64,000 bases of DNA from Xylophilus ampelinus (lineage in GTDB: Bacteria > Pseudomonadota > Gammaproteobacteria > Burkholderiales > Burkholderiaceae_C): NCBI RefSeq assembly GCF_003217575.1, contig NZ_QJTC01000015.1:1-64000 (forward strand), read 5' to 3'. Shown one piece after another: positions 27,029 to 34,281 of the stretch; the first letter of the stretch is position 1, and the number at the start of each line of letters is the position of its first letter. Below the pieces are notes generated by a model that was not told the DNA's origin, did not search any database, and saw only the letters and a list, made by a program, of their open reading frames with translations. A program made the translations under genes and the position numbers.

Positions 27029-27094
27029 GCTATTATATTGATAGCTGGAGGTCGGCGCCGATCGCCGGCTCCGGCTATTTTTCTTTCAAGAACC
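27029..27094 (+). repeat. 66-bp palindromic element, copy C (between cysE and mog)
   Basis: It starts GCTATTATATTGATAGC (GCTAT/ATAGC arms). The second dyad pairs GGAGGTCGGCG with CGCCGGCTCC, and it ends with a pyrimidine/TTTTTC stretch. It begins 12 bp after the cysE stop and covers the convergent 3' end of mog, whose stop codon (27086-27088) lies inside it. It could serve as a bidirectional transcript end. Confidence 0.75.
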
Positions 27095-27703
27095 GCCGGC
27101 AGCGCCGGCCGGGGGCCGCAGGGCCGATTTGGGCCGGAAGGCCTTGCACACCGCATCGTCCGTTTCCAGGTACGGCCCGCCGATCAGGTCGATGCAGTAG
27201 GGCACGGCGGCGAAGATGCCCGGCACGGCGACGCTGCCGTCGGCGTTGCGCAGGCCCTCTAGCGTCTCGGCGATCGCCTTCGGCTGGCCGGGCAGGTTCA
27301 GGATCAGGCTCTTGTCGCGAATCGCGCCCACCTGGCGCGACAGAATCGCGGTCGGCACGAAGCGCAGGCCGATCTGGCGCATCTGCTCGCCGAAGCCGGG
27401 CATCTCGCGATGGGCGATGGCCAGCGTCGCATCGGGCGTCACGTCGCGCGGCGCCGGGCCGGTGCCGCCGGTGGTCAGCACCAGGGCGCAGCCGGCATCG
27501 ACCAGCTCGACCAGCGTGGCGCCGATGGTGGCCTGCTCGTCGGGAATCAGGCGCGACGCGAAGGTGATGGGATTGCGCAGCGCGCGCGCCAGCCACGCCC
27601 GCAGGGCGGGCAGGCCCTGGTCCTGGTAGACGCCGGCGCTGGCACGGTCGCTGACCGATACGATGCCGATGCGGACCGGGTCGAAGGGGGTGGTGTCATT
27701 CAT
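27086..27703 (-). CDS. mog: Molybdenum cofactor adenylyltransferase MogA-like
   Basis: A 205-residue MoaB/Mog-fold protein. The molybdopterin-binding motifs are VLTTGGTGPAPRDVTPDAT and LILNLPGQPKAIAETLEGL. It adenylates molybdopterin before molybdate insertion. The extreme C-terminus (PPAGAAGGS) is low complexity and its stop lies inside a palindromic element, so the original C-terminus may have been replaced by the insertion. The start codon overlaps the end of darP by eight bases, indicating translational coupling. Confidence 0.9.
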   Translation of the reverse strand: MNDTTPFDPVRIGIVSVSDRASAGVYQDQGLPALRAWLARALRNPITFASRLIPDEQATIGATLVELVDAGCALVLTTGGTGPAPRDVTPDATLAIAHREMPGFGEQMRQIGLRFVPTAILSRQVGAIRDKSLILNLPGQPKAIAETLEGLRNADGSVAVPGIFAAVPYCIDLIGGPYLETDDAVCKAFRPKSALRPPAGAAGGS

Positions 27704-28355
27704 CCGCGACGTCCTCCGCGCCGGTGTCTGCCGCGGGCGTGTCGTTGGCGGCGGTCAGTTGCGCGCGCACCAGCTGGAAGATCTCGCGGTAGGCGCGGCC
27801 GTGGCGCGGGGCCAGGCCCGGCCTCTCGGGCACCGCGTCCCTGCGGGCCTGCCGCACCAGGGCGCGCAGCTGCTGGATGTCGGTCTGCGGCCAGGCCTCG
27901 ATCCAGCGCTGCACCGCCTCGTCGTTGTCGACCAGGTCGCCGCGCCATTGCTCGGCCTGGTGCAGCGCCAGCGTCTCGCGGGCCGAGCCGTGCTGCTGCT
28001 CGGCCAGGGCGGCGCGGGCGGCTTCGCGGGTGGGCTCGTCCAGCCGGCGCATCAACTTGCCGATGTACTGCATCTGCCGCCGCTTGCCTTCGAAGTTGGT
28101 GATGCGGCGGGCCTCGGCCAGCGCGTCGAACAGCTTCTCGGGCAGGTGGATGTGGGCGACGAGGTCGGCGCGCATCGTGACCAGGGCCTCGCCCAGGTCC
28201 TGCAGCTCGTCGCTCTCCTTCTTCATGTCGGTGCGGCTGGAGGCGTGGTTCTCGTCGGTGCCTTTCAACTCGTGCTTGAGCCGGATGTCGAGTTCACTGC
28301 CTTCGGCAACGAAGCGGCCCTGGACGAAGTAGCCTTTTTTGGGTTTGCGTGACAT
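27696..28355 (-). CDS. darP: Ribosome biogenesis factor DarP (YjgA)
   Basis: A 219-residue highly charged helical protein starting MSRKPKKGYFVQGRFVAEGS. YjgA/DarP hallmarks are EITNFEGKRRQMQYIGKLMR-like (here ITNFEGKRRQMQYIGKLMRR) and the closing FQLVRAQL helix. In E. coli it associates with late 50S assembly intermediates. Gene order agrees with the widespread divergent darP-pmbA arrangement; 147 bp separate the two starts. The tail is acidic (TGAEDVADE). Confidence 0.92.
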   Translation of the reverse strand: MSRKPKKGYFVQGRFVAEGSELDIRLKHELKGTDENHASSRTDMKKESDELQDLGEALVTMRADLVAHIHLPEKLFDALAEARRITNFEGKRRQMQYIGKLMRRLDEPTREAARAALAEQQHGSARETLALHQAEQWRGDLVDNDEAVQRWIEAWPQTDIQQLRALVRQARRDAVPERPGLAPRHGRAYREIFQLVRAQLTAANDTPAADTGAEDVADE

Positions 28356-28502
28356 GTCGGGAGGGCGGGCCGACTGCGGTGGGCAGTCGGTGCGCCGAAA
28401 TGGAAACGGGGGAGGGCGCGCCGGTGCAAGGCCCCGTGCCGCGAGCGGCAGGAGCGGGCCGCGGCGGCCGGCGAGGGGGCGGCAAGTATCATAGCCCTCG
28501 CC

Positions 28503-29876
28503 ATGAAGACCCCACCCCCCCCCAGAGCCGACAGCGGCTTCAGCTACAGCCGCCCGTTCTTCGAAGACCTCGTCGATGCGGCCCTCTCCCACGCCAAGAA
28601 GATCGGCGCGACCGATGCGGGTGCCGAGGCGTCCGAAGGCTGCGGCCTGAGCGTCAGCGTCCGCAAGGGCGAACTCGAGAACGTCGAGCGCAACCGCGAC
28701 AAGTCGCTGGGGGTGACCGTCTACCTGGGCCAGCGCCGGGGCAACGCCAGCACCTCCGATTTCTCCAGGGCCGCGATCGAGCAGACGGTGCAGGCCGCCT
28801 ACGACATCGCCCGCTTCACCGCCGAAGACCCGGTCGCGGGCCTGCCCGACGAGGCCGACATCGCGACCGAGCACCCCGACCTGGGCCTGTTCCATCCGTG
28901 GGCCGTCACCAGCGAAGAGGCGGCCGAGCGGGCCAAGGCCTGCGAGCGCGCCGCGCTGCGCACCGACCGCCGCATCACCAACAGCGAAGGCGCGGGCGTG
29001 TCGGCCCAGCAGTCGCATTTCTTCAGCGCGCATACCCGGGGCTTTCGCGGCGGCTACGCCAGCTCGCGGCACAGCATGTCGGTCGCGCCCATCGCCGGCC
29101 GCGGCGACGACATGCAGCGCGACAGCTGGTACAGCTCGATGCGCAACGCCGCCGACCTGGCCAGCCCCGAGGCCGTCGGCCGTTATGCCGCCGAGCGCGC
29201 GCTGGCGCGGCTGAAGGCGCGCAAGATCCCGACGGTCGAGTGCCCGGTGCTGTTCGAGTCGCCGCTGGCGGCCGGCCTGCTGGGCGCCTTCACCCAGGCG
29301 GTGAGCGGCGGCGCGCTGTACCGCAAGAGCAGCTTCCTGCTCGACTCGCTGGGCAAGCAGGTCTTCCCCGACCACATCGACATCCACGAAGACCCGTTCG
29401 TCGTCGGCGGCAAGGGCAGCTCGCCCTTCGACGACGAAGGCGTGCGCACCCAGGCCCGCACCGTGGTCGACGCGGGCACGGTGCAGGGCTACTTCCTCGG
29501 CACCTATTCGGCCCGCAAGCTCGGCATGAAGACCACCGGCAACGCCGGCGGCTCGCACAACCTGGTGCTGACCTCGCGCCGCACCGCCGCAGGCGACGAC
29601 TTGGCCGCGATGCTGAAGAGGCTGGGCACCGGCCTCTTCGTGGTCGAGCTGATGGGGCAGGGGGTGAACTACGTCACCGGCGACTATTCGCGCGGCGCCA
29701 GCGGCTTCTGGGTCGAGAACGGCGAGATCGCGTTCCCGGTGCAGGAGATCACCATCGCCGGCAACATGGCCGAGATGTTCAAGGGCATCGCCGCCATCGG
29801 CGCCGACGCGTACAACTACGGCGCGAAGACGGTCGGCTCGGTGCTGGTCGACAAGATGAAGGTGGCGGGCAGCTGA
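28503..29876 (+). CDS. pmbA: Metalloprotease subunit PmbA (TldE)
   Basis: A 457-residue U62-family protein. It forms a heterodimer with TldD that degrades unfolded peptides and matures microcin B17 and CcdA-type substrates. PmbA lacks the metal ligands of TldD, and none of the HExxxH-type motif is seen here, as expected. Typical features are AEASEGCGLSVSVRKGELEN near residue 45 and the C-terminal GASGFWVENGEIAFPVQEIT. It is divergent from darP. No tldD is in the window. Confidence 0.93.
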   Translation: MKTPPPPRADSGFSYSRPFFEDLVDAALSHAKKIGATDAGAEASEGCGLSVSVRKGELENVERNRDKSLGVTVYLGQRRGNASTSDFSRAAIEQTVQAAYDIARFTAEDPVAGLPDEADIATEHPDLGLFHPWAVTSEEAAERAKACERAALRTDRRITNSEGAGVSAQQSHFFSAHTRGFRGGYASSRHSMSVAPIAGRGDDMQRDSWYSSMRNAADLASPEAVGRYAAERALARLKARKIPTVECPVLFESPLAAGLLGAFTQAVSGGALYRKSSFLLDSLGKQVFPDHIDIHEDPFVVGGKGSSPFDDEGVRTQARTVVDAGTVQGYFLGTYSARKLGMKTTGNAGGSHNLVLTSRRTAAGDDLAAMLKRLGTGLFVVELMGQGVNYVTGDYSRGASGFWVENGEIAFPVQEITIAGNMAEMFKGIAAIGADAYNYGAKTVGSVLVDKMKVAGS

Positions 29877-29898
29877 ACGGCCGCGCAATGTTTATCTA

Positions 29899-30657
29899 TT
29901 ACTTCGGTGCGAGCCGGATCGCGCCGTCGAGGCGGATCACCTCGCCGTTGAGCATGTCGTTCTCGACGATGTGCTTGACGAGCTTGGCATAGTCCACGGG
30001 CGTGCCCAGGCGGGGCGGGAAGGGCACGCCGGCGGCCAGCGCGTCCTGCACCGCCTGCGGCATGCCGAAGAGCATCGGCGTGCCGAAGATGCCCGGCGCG
30101 ATCGTCATGTTGCGGATGCCGTTGCGGGCCAGGTCCCGCGCGATCGGCAGCGTCATGCCGACGATGCCGCCCTTCGAGGCGGCGTACGCCGCCTGGCCGA
30201 TCTGCCCGTCGTAGGCCGCCACCGAGGCGGTCGAGATCAGCACGCCGCGCTCGCCGGTGGGCAGCGGGGCGTTGCGGGACATGGCTTCGGCCGCGAGCCG
30301 GATCATGTTGAAGCTGCCGACCAGGTTGACGGTGATCGCCTTGCCGAAGACGGCCAGCGAATGGGCGCCGTTCTTGCCCACCGTCTTCTCGGCCGGCGCG
30401 ATGCCGGCGCAGTTGACCAGGCCCGCCAGCGTGCCGAGCGCCACCGCCCGTGCCACGACCGCCTGGCCGTCGGCCTCCTGCGTCACGTCGCAGCGCACGA
30501 AGGCGCCGCCGATCGCCTGTGCGACGGCTTCGCCCTTGTCGTCCTGCATGTCGGCCACGACCACCCGCGCGCCGTTCGCCGCCAGCATCCGCGCCGTGCC
30601 TTCGCCCAGGCCCGATGCGCCACCGGCGACGATGAAAACCTTGCCTGCGATGTCCAT
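29899..30657 (-). CDS. Short-chain dehydrogenase, 3-hydroxyacyl-CoA dehydrogenase (HSD17B10/FadB2-like)
   Basis: A 252-residue classical SDR. The cofactor-binding segment is [20 protein letters not shown] forms the NAG-type motif, and the catalytic Ser and YAASK are in [21 protein letters not shown], quoted in parts. Sequence pattern ([28 protein letters not shown]) matches 3-hydroxy-2-methylbutyryl/3-hydroxyacyl-CoA dehydrogenases used in isoleucine and fatty-acid breakdown. A near-perfect TTGACGT-ACGTCAA operator lies 14 bp upstream of the start codon, suggesting control by a fatty-acid or branched-chain degradation regulator. The substrate is inferred from family only. Confidence 0.85.
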   Translation of the reverse strand: MDIAGKVFIVAGGASGLGEGTARMLAANGARVVVADMQDDKGEAVAQAIGGAFVRCDVTQEADGQAVVARAVALGTLAGLVNCAGIAPAEKTVGKNGAHSLAVFGKAITVNLVGSFNMIRLAAEAMSRNAPLPTGERGVLISTASVAAYDGQIGQAAYAASKGGIVGMTLPIARDLARNGIRNMTIAPGIFGTPMLFGMPQAVQDALAAGVPFPPRLGTPVDYAKLVKHIVENDMLNGEVIRLDGAIRLAPK

Positions 30658-30670
30658 GTGTCTCACTCCT

Positions 30671-30692
30671 TTGACGTTGACGTAAACGTCAA
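30671..30692. promoter_or_regulatory. TTGACGT-N2-ACGTCAA operator upstream of the SDR gene
   Basis: The palindrome TTGACGTAAACGTCAA (30677-30692) has two perfect 7-bp arms; a third GACGT-like half-site precedes it (TTGACG at 30671). It overlaps the expected promoter of the acyl-CoA dehydrogenase-type SDR. Palindromes of ACGTxxACGT type are known targets of LiuR/FadR-type catabolic regulators; which protein binds here is unknown. Confidence 0.6.
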
Positions 30693-30728
30693 TTATGGCC
30701 AAAGCCGCAAACGCGGCGCCCAAAAGAA

Positions 30729-30751
30729 AAGGCCCGGCGGGGCCGGGCCTT
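30729..30751 (-). terminator. Rho-independent terminator downstream of phasin gene
   Basis: A 10-bp GC stem AAGGCCCGGC / GCCGGGCCTT with a GGG loop. On the minus strand it is followed by TTTTCTTTT (30730 down to 30722). It separates the phasin transcript from the SDR gene on the same strand. Confidence 0.75.
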
Positions 30752-30805
30752 CTTCGCGCTGGGCGCGGTGGATGGGTGCATTCGCGCAACCTACGCCATT
30801 CGAGC

Positions 30806-30929
30806 AGAAGGTGTGAAAGAACCGTAGCGAGCAAGCCCGGGTGTGCGTCGAGGACCGGAGCCGTACTTCTGTACGGTGAGGACCGCAGGCGCGCAATCGG
30901 GCTGCGCAGTAGGTTCTCTCACACCTTCT
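30806..30929. repeat. 124-bp long inverted repeat abutting the phasin stop codon
   Basis: The outer arms AGAAGGTGTGAAAGAACC (30806-30823) and GGTTCTCTCACACCTTCT (30912-30929) pair in 17 of 18 positions. Inner pairs include GCAAGCCCG with CGGGCTGC and an apical CCGTAC-ttct-GTACGG hairpin. The right arm touches the stop codon of the phasin gene. It could fold into one long RNA hairpin in the phasin 3' UTR, ahead of the terminator at 30729. Its full symmetry suggests a mobile palindromic element or a structured 3' RNA rather than a simple terminator. Confidence 0.65.
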
Positions 30930-31495
30930 CAGCGCTTGCGGGCGGCGGCGGTGGTGGCGGCAGCGCCGGTTTTGGCGGCGTTCATCGCGGTGCTGGACAC
31001 GGCGTTGAAGTTGGCTTCGGCCACGTCCGATGCCTGCTTGACGGCCTTCTGCACCGATTCGTAGGCGTTGTTGGCCGCGGCTACGGCGCTCTTGAGCACC
31101 GCGACGGCGGTTTCGGAGCCGGCCGGTGCGTTGCGCGATGCGTTGTCGACCATGCCGGCGAAGGCCTGCTGTGCTTCGCCCGCCTTGCCTTCGATCGCCT
31201 TGCCGAACTCGGAGCCGGTGCCCTGGGCGATGTCGTACAGGTGGCGACTGTAGGCGGCGGTCTTCTCGGCCAGCGGCTGGAGCATCCCGGCGTGCAGGGC
31301 GATCAGCTCTTGCGCATCCTTGACGCTCAGGACGGCCTGGGTGTGGTTGGCGGCATCCGACAGGGCGGCGCGGGAGGCGGTCACGTTCAGCTCGACCAGT
31401 TTCTCCATGCCTTCGAAGGCCTTGGCGGTCAGGGAGAACAGGGCGTCGACGTTGGCCTTGTGGGCGGCGATCATCTGGTCGGCGGTCAGGGTCAT
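30929..31495 (-). CDS. phaP: Phasin family protein (PHA granule-associated, PhaP)
   Basis: A 188-residue amphipathic helical protein ([37 protein letters not shown], an Ala/Lys-rich tail [10 protein letters not shown]). It matches the Phasin_2 pattern of proteins that coat polyhydroxyalkanoate granules and limit their coalescence. A strong SD (AGAGGAG) precedes ATG 31495. The promoter carries two identical TGTTGC-GCT-GCAACA palindromes, likely operators for the PHA regulator PhaR, which is encoded at 56026. A long inverted repeat and a terminator follow. Confidence 0.92.
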   Translation of the reverse strand: MTLTADQMIAAHKANVDALFSLTAKAFEGMEKLVELNVTASRAALSDAANHTQAVLSVKDAQELIALHAGMLQPLAEKTAAYSRHLYDIAQGTGSEFGKAIEGKAGEAQQAFAGMVDNASRNAPAGSETAVAVLKSAVAAANNAYESVQKAVKQASDVAEANFNAVSSTAMNAAKTGAAATTAAARKR

Positions 31496-31562
31496 GGCAA
31501 AACTCCTCTGTGGTGGAAAGATGTCGGGGCAAACCTTGCCCGCGAGGTCGCTGTCGTCGCTA

Positions 31563-31635
31563 TGTTGCGCTGCAACATTTCCAAAGTATAGGCACGCAAG
31601 TGCCTACATCAAGCCTTTTATGTTGCGCTGCAACA
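31563..31635. promoter_or_regulatory. Paired phasin operators TGTTGC-GCT-GCAACA
   Basis: Two identical 15-bp palindromes, TGTTGCGCTGCAACA, lie at 31563-31577 and 31621-31635, 58 bp apart centre to centre. They bracket the phasin promoter: one sits around the predicted start point, the other just upstream of the -35. TGC/GCA-rich dyads of this kind are known or proposed PhaR targets. A third dyad TAGGCAC-GCAA-GTGCCTA (31589-31606) lies between them inside the promoter spacer. Confidence 0.7.
31585..31612 (-). promoter_or_regulatory. phaP: Predicted sigma70 promoter of phaP
   Basis: On the minus strand, -35 TTGATG (31612-31607) and -10 TATACT (31590-31585) are separated by 16 bp. The predicted start near 31578 falls at the edge of the downstream TGTTGC palindrome, so a bound repressor would block initiation. 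Confidence 0.65.
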
Positions 31636-31768
31636 AACCTCCGACAGGCGGTAGACCGTCCGAAAGCCCAGGCCGGCCTCCGCCGCACTCCGCGCGGCCC
31701 ATTCTGGGCGCGCGCCACCCGGCTGTATCCGATCTGTCCGCCGCCTGTTGCGACTGTTTCCCGCTGTT

Positions 31769-31990
31769 TCAGCGCTTTCTGATAGAGGTTCGGCTTTTGT
31801 AGGCGCCGCAGCCGGCCAGCACGATGCCGATCGCGATCGCCAGCCAGCCGACCATCGCGCTGCCTTCCACCGCTGCCCGCAATTCTTCCGAACGCATATA
31901 GGGGGGCGCGACCAGGATGGCCGCGCCGATGGCGGCGCAGGCCACGCCTCGCAGCAGGAGATGGCGGGCCGGCATGTTCTGAAGTTTCAT
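31769..31990 (-). CDS. Small hypothetical membrane protein
   Basis: A 73-residue protein (MKLQNMPARHLLLRGVACAA) with two hydrophobic segments, LLRGVACAAIGAAILVAPPY and GWLAIAIGIVLAGCGAY, and a basic C-terminus KSRTSIRKR. Topology would be a two-helix hairpin in the inner membrane. It is divergent from the marR-efflux operon, 90 bp from its ATG. No family is recognised; codon use and hydrophobic pattern argue that it is real. Confidence 0.55.
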   Translation of the reverse strand: MKLQNMPARHLLLRGVACAAIGAAILVAPPYMRSEELRAAVEGSAMVGWLAIAIGIVLAGCGAYKSRTSIRKR

Positions 31991-32045
31991 GGCCCGGACT
32001 GTAGCCGAGCATGTCGGCTAAAAACCTGCCAATGCAGTTAGTGTC

Positions 32046-32074
32046 TTGACATTATTTGCCTAGGCATTTATATT
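32046..32074 (+). promoter_or_regulatory. Promoter and operator of the marR-emr operon; predicted leaderless transcript
   Basis: Consensus -35 TTGACA (32046-32051) and -10 TATATT (32069-32074) are separated by exactly 17 bp. The spacer contains the 10-bp palindrome TGCCTAGGCA (32057-32066), a probable MarR site. The ATG at 32081 is only seven bases past the -10, so transcription should start at or next to the start codon, giving a leaderless marR mRNA. Confidence 0.7.
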
Positions 32075-32080
32075 TGCGAC

Positions 32081-32617
32081 ATGAGCGATACAGCATCCCT
32101 TTCCTCCGAGGCGGGGGCCGGCGCGCCGGACCCCGCCTCGCACAAGCACCTGCACTCCGAGCACAACATCGGCTACCAGATGCGCCGCATCGTGACGCTG
32201 GTCGGCACCGAGATCGAACGTCGCATGGAGCCCCTGGGCCTGACCGACGCCCAGTGGAAGCCGCTGTTGCGGATGTATCTCGACGAGGAAACGACGGTGG
32301 CCGCATTGGCCCGCGGCTGCCACCTGGATGCCGGCGCGATGACTCGGCTGCTCGACCGGCTGGAGGCCAAGGGCCTGTGCCGCCGCACCCGTTCTCTGGA
32401 AGACCGGCGCGTCGTCAAGCTGGAGCTGACGCCGGAAGGCCGCACCGCGGCCGAACAGATCCCCGGCATCGTCGGCCGGGTGCAGGACGTGGCGGCGCAG
32501 GGTTTCAGCGCGGAGGAGTTCCGACAACTGCGCGGCTTCCTGGCGCGCCTTCTGGACAACGTGCAGGTGTTCGGCTCGCCGGCCTGCCACAACGACAACG
32601 AGGGCTCTTCGACATGA
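32081..32617 (+). CDS. MarR-family transcriptional regulator of the efflux operon
   Basis: A 178-residue protein with a winged helix-turn-helix (LTDAQWKPLLRMYLDEETTV, LARGCHLDAGAMTRLLDRLE, then the wing SLEDRRVVKLELTPEGR). His-rich N-terminal extension (HKHLHSEHN). It is the first gene of an operon with an outer-membrane factor, EmrA and EmrB. The palindrome in its own promoter fits autorepression relieved by a drug-like ligand. The stop codon overlaps the next ATG by four bases (ATGA at 32614). Confidence 0.9.
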   Translation: MSDTASLSSEAGAGAPDPASHKHLHSEHNIGYQMRRIVTLVGTEIERRMEPLGLTDAQWKPLLRMYLDEETTVAALARGCHLDAGAMTRLLDRLEAKGLCRRTRSLEDRRVVKLELTPEGRTAAEQIPGIVGRVQDVAAQGFSAEEFRQLRGFLARLLDNVQVFGSPACHNDNEGSST

Positions 32618-34207
32618 AATACGACCAAAGCCACTCCGCCGACGCACCGCCGGCGGTGCCGGAGCCCGCATCGGCGTCGCGCGGGGGCGCCTGGCTGTAC
32701 CTGGCCACGCTGGCCGTGAGCTTGGGCCTGGCCGCCTGCGCCAACATGTCGGGCATCGCCCCGCATGCGCAGTTGCGGGAGGGCGCGTCGCTCGGCCTGC
32801 CGTCGGCGGCCACCGGCACGCCCCGACGTGATGGCCGACTTCGCGGTGCCCAACGAATGGTGGCGCAGCTTCGGCGATGCGCAGCTCGACCGGCTGGTGG
32901 GCCAGGCCTTGTCGAGCAGCCCCAACCTGCGCCTGGCCGAGGCCCGCATCGCCCGCGCCCAGGCGGTCACCGAGACGGCCCGCGCGGCCGACGGCCCGCA
33001 ATTGAACGGCAGCCTGGACGTGACCCGCCAGCTCTACAGCGCCAACGGCCCCTATCCGCCGCCCCTGGCCGGCGGCACCTACAACAGCGGCGTCGGCCGG
33101 CTCTCGGGCGGCTGGGAGATCGACTTCTTCGGCCGCAACCGCGCCGCTCTCGAGGCCGCGCTGGGCGCCACCCGGGCGGCGCAGGCCGATGCCCAGGCCG
33201 CACGCCTGCTGCTGGCAAGCAACGTGACCCGCAACTACTTCCAGCTCTCGCGGCTGCAGGCCCAGCTGGCGGTGTCGGAGCGCACCCTGGCCCAGCGCGG
33301 CGAAACCCTGAGCCTGGTGCGCGACCGGGTCGGTGCCGGCCTGGACACCCGCCTGGAGCAGCGCCGGAGCGAGGGCGGCCTGCCCGACGCGCGGCGCGAG
33401 ATCGAATCCCTGCGCGAGCAGATCGCGCTGACGCGCAATGCGATCGGCGCCCTGGTCGGCGTGCCGGGCGGCGCCCATGCGCTGGTGGCGCCTGCGATGG
33501 AGAGGGTACAGGCCGCGCCGGTGCCCGCCGTGCTGCCCGCCGACCTGCTCGGCCGCCGCCCCGACATAGCCGCCGCCCGCTGGCGGGTCGAAGCCGCGGG
33601 CCGGGACATCCTGGTCGCCAAGACGATGTTCTATCCCAACGTCAACCTGGCCGGCTTCGTCGGCCTGTCGTCGATCGGGCTAGACCGGTTCGCCGCATCG
33701 GGCAGCAAGGAATGGGGCTTCGGCCCGGCGATCCGGCTGCCGATCTTCGACTCGGGCCGGCTGCGTGCCAACCTGCGCGGCAAGACCGCCGACCTGGACG
33801 CGGCGGTCGAGAGCTACAACGCCAGCCTGATCGATGCGGTGCACGACGTGGCCGACCAGGTCGCCTCGTCGCGCGCCATAGTCCGCCAGCAGGACGAGCA
33901 GCGGCAGGCGCAGGAGGCGGCCGACGGTGCCTATGCCATCGCTGTGCAGCGCTACAAGGCCGGCCTGGGCAACTACCTGAACGTGCTGACGGCCGAGAGC
34001 ACCGTGCTGCTGCAGCGTCGCCAGGCGGTGGAGCTGTCGGCCCGCCGGCTCGACACGCAGGTCTCGCTGATCCGCGCCCTGGGCGGCGGCTACACCGCGC
34101 CCGAGATCGGTGCGTCCGCATCGCCGGCGCGGGTCGAGGCCGGCGGCGCCGACGCCGCCGCGCCCCGTGTCGCCGCCGCGCAGATCGACGCGCCGCCGGT
34201 GCGCTGA
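32614..34207 (+). pseudogene. NodT/OprM-type outer-membrane efflux lipoprotein, frameshifted at a C4 run
   Basis: The N-terminus from ATG 32614 has a lipoprotein signal (YLATLAVSLGLAACANMSG, lipobox LAAC). The remaining outer-membrane factor (FAVPNEWWRSFGDAQLDRLV; FDSGRLRANLRGK; NYLNVLTAEST) is encoded one frame over, up to 34207. The join is at CCCC 32821-32824; with three C the protein reads GTPDVMADFAVPN without interruption, about 530 residues. In the uncorrected frame there is no stop until 35625, so translation would run into EmrA sequence. This is either a recent mutation that removes the channel of the EmrAB pump or a consensus error; flanking genes are intact. Confidence 0.8.
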
Positions 34208-34281
34208 CCGCGCTGCCCGATCACCTCCGCGCTCCGCGCCGGCCGACCCTCTCCCATTCCCATTTTTCTGGATCTGCTGCC

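Noticed and set aside
31560-32012. 150-codon minus-strand frame over the phasin promoter and small membrane protein
   Set aside because: Overlaps a well-formed promoter and operators and has Arg/Gly-rich low-complexity sequence; the 73-codon frame 31769-31990 is the better call.
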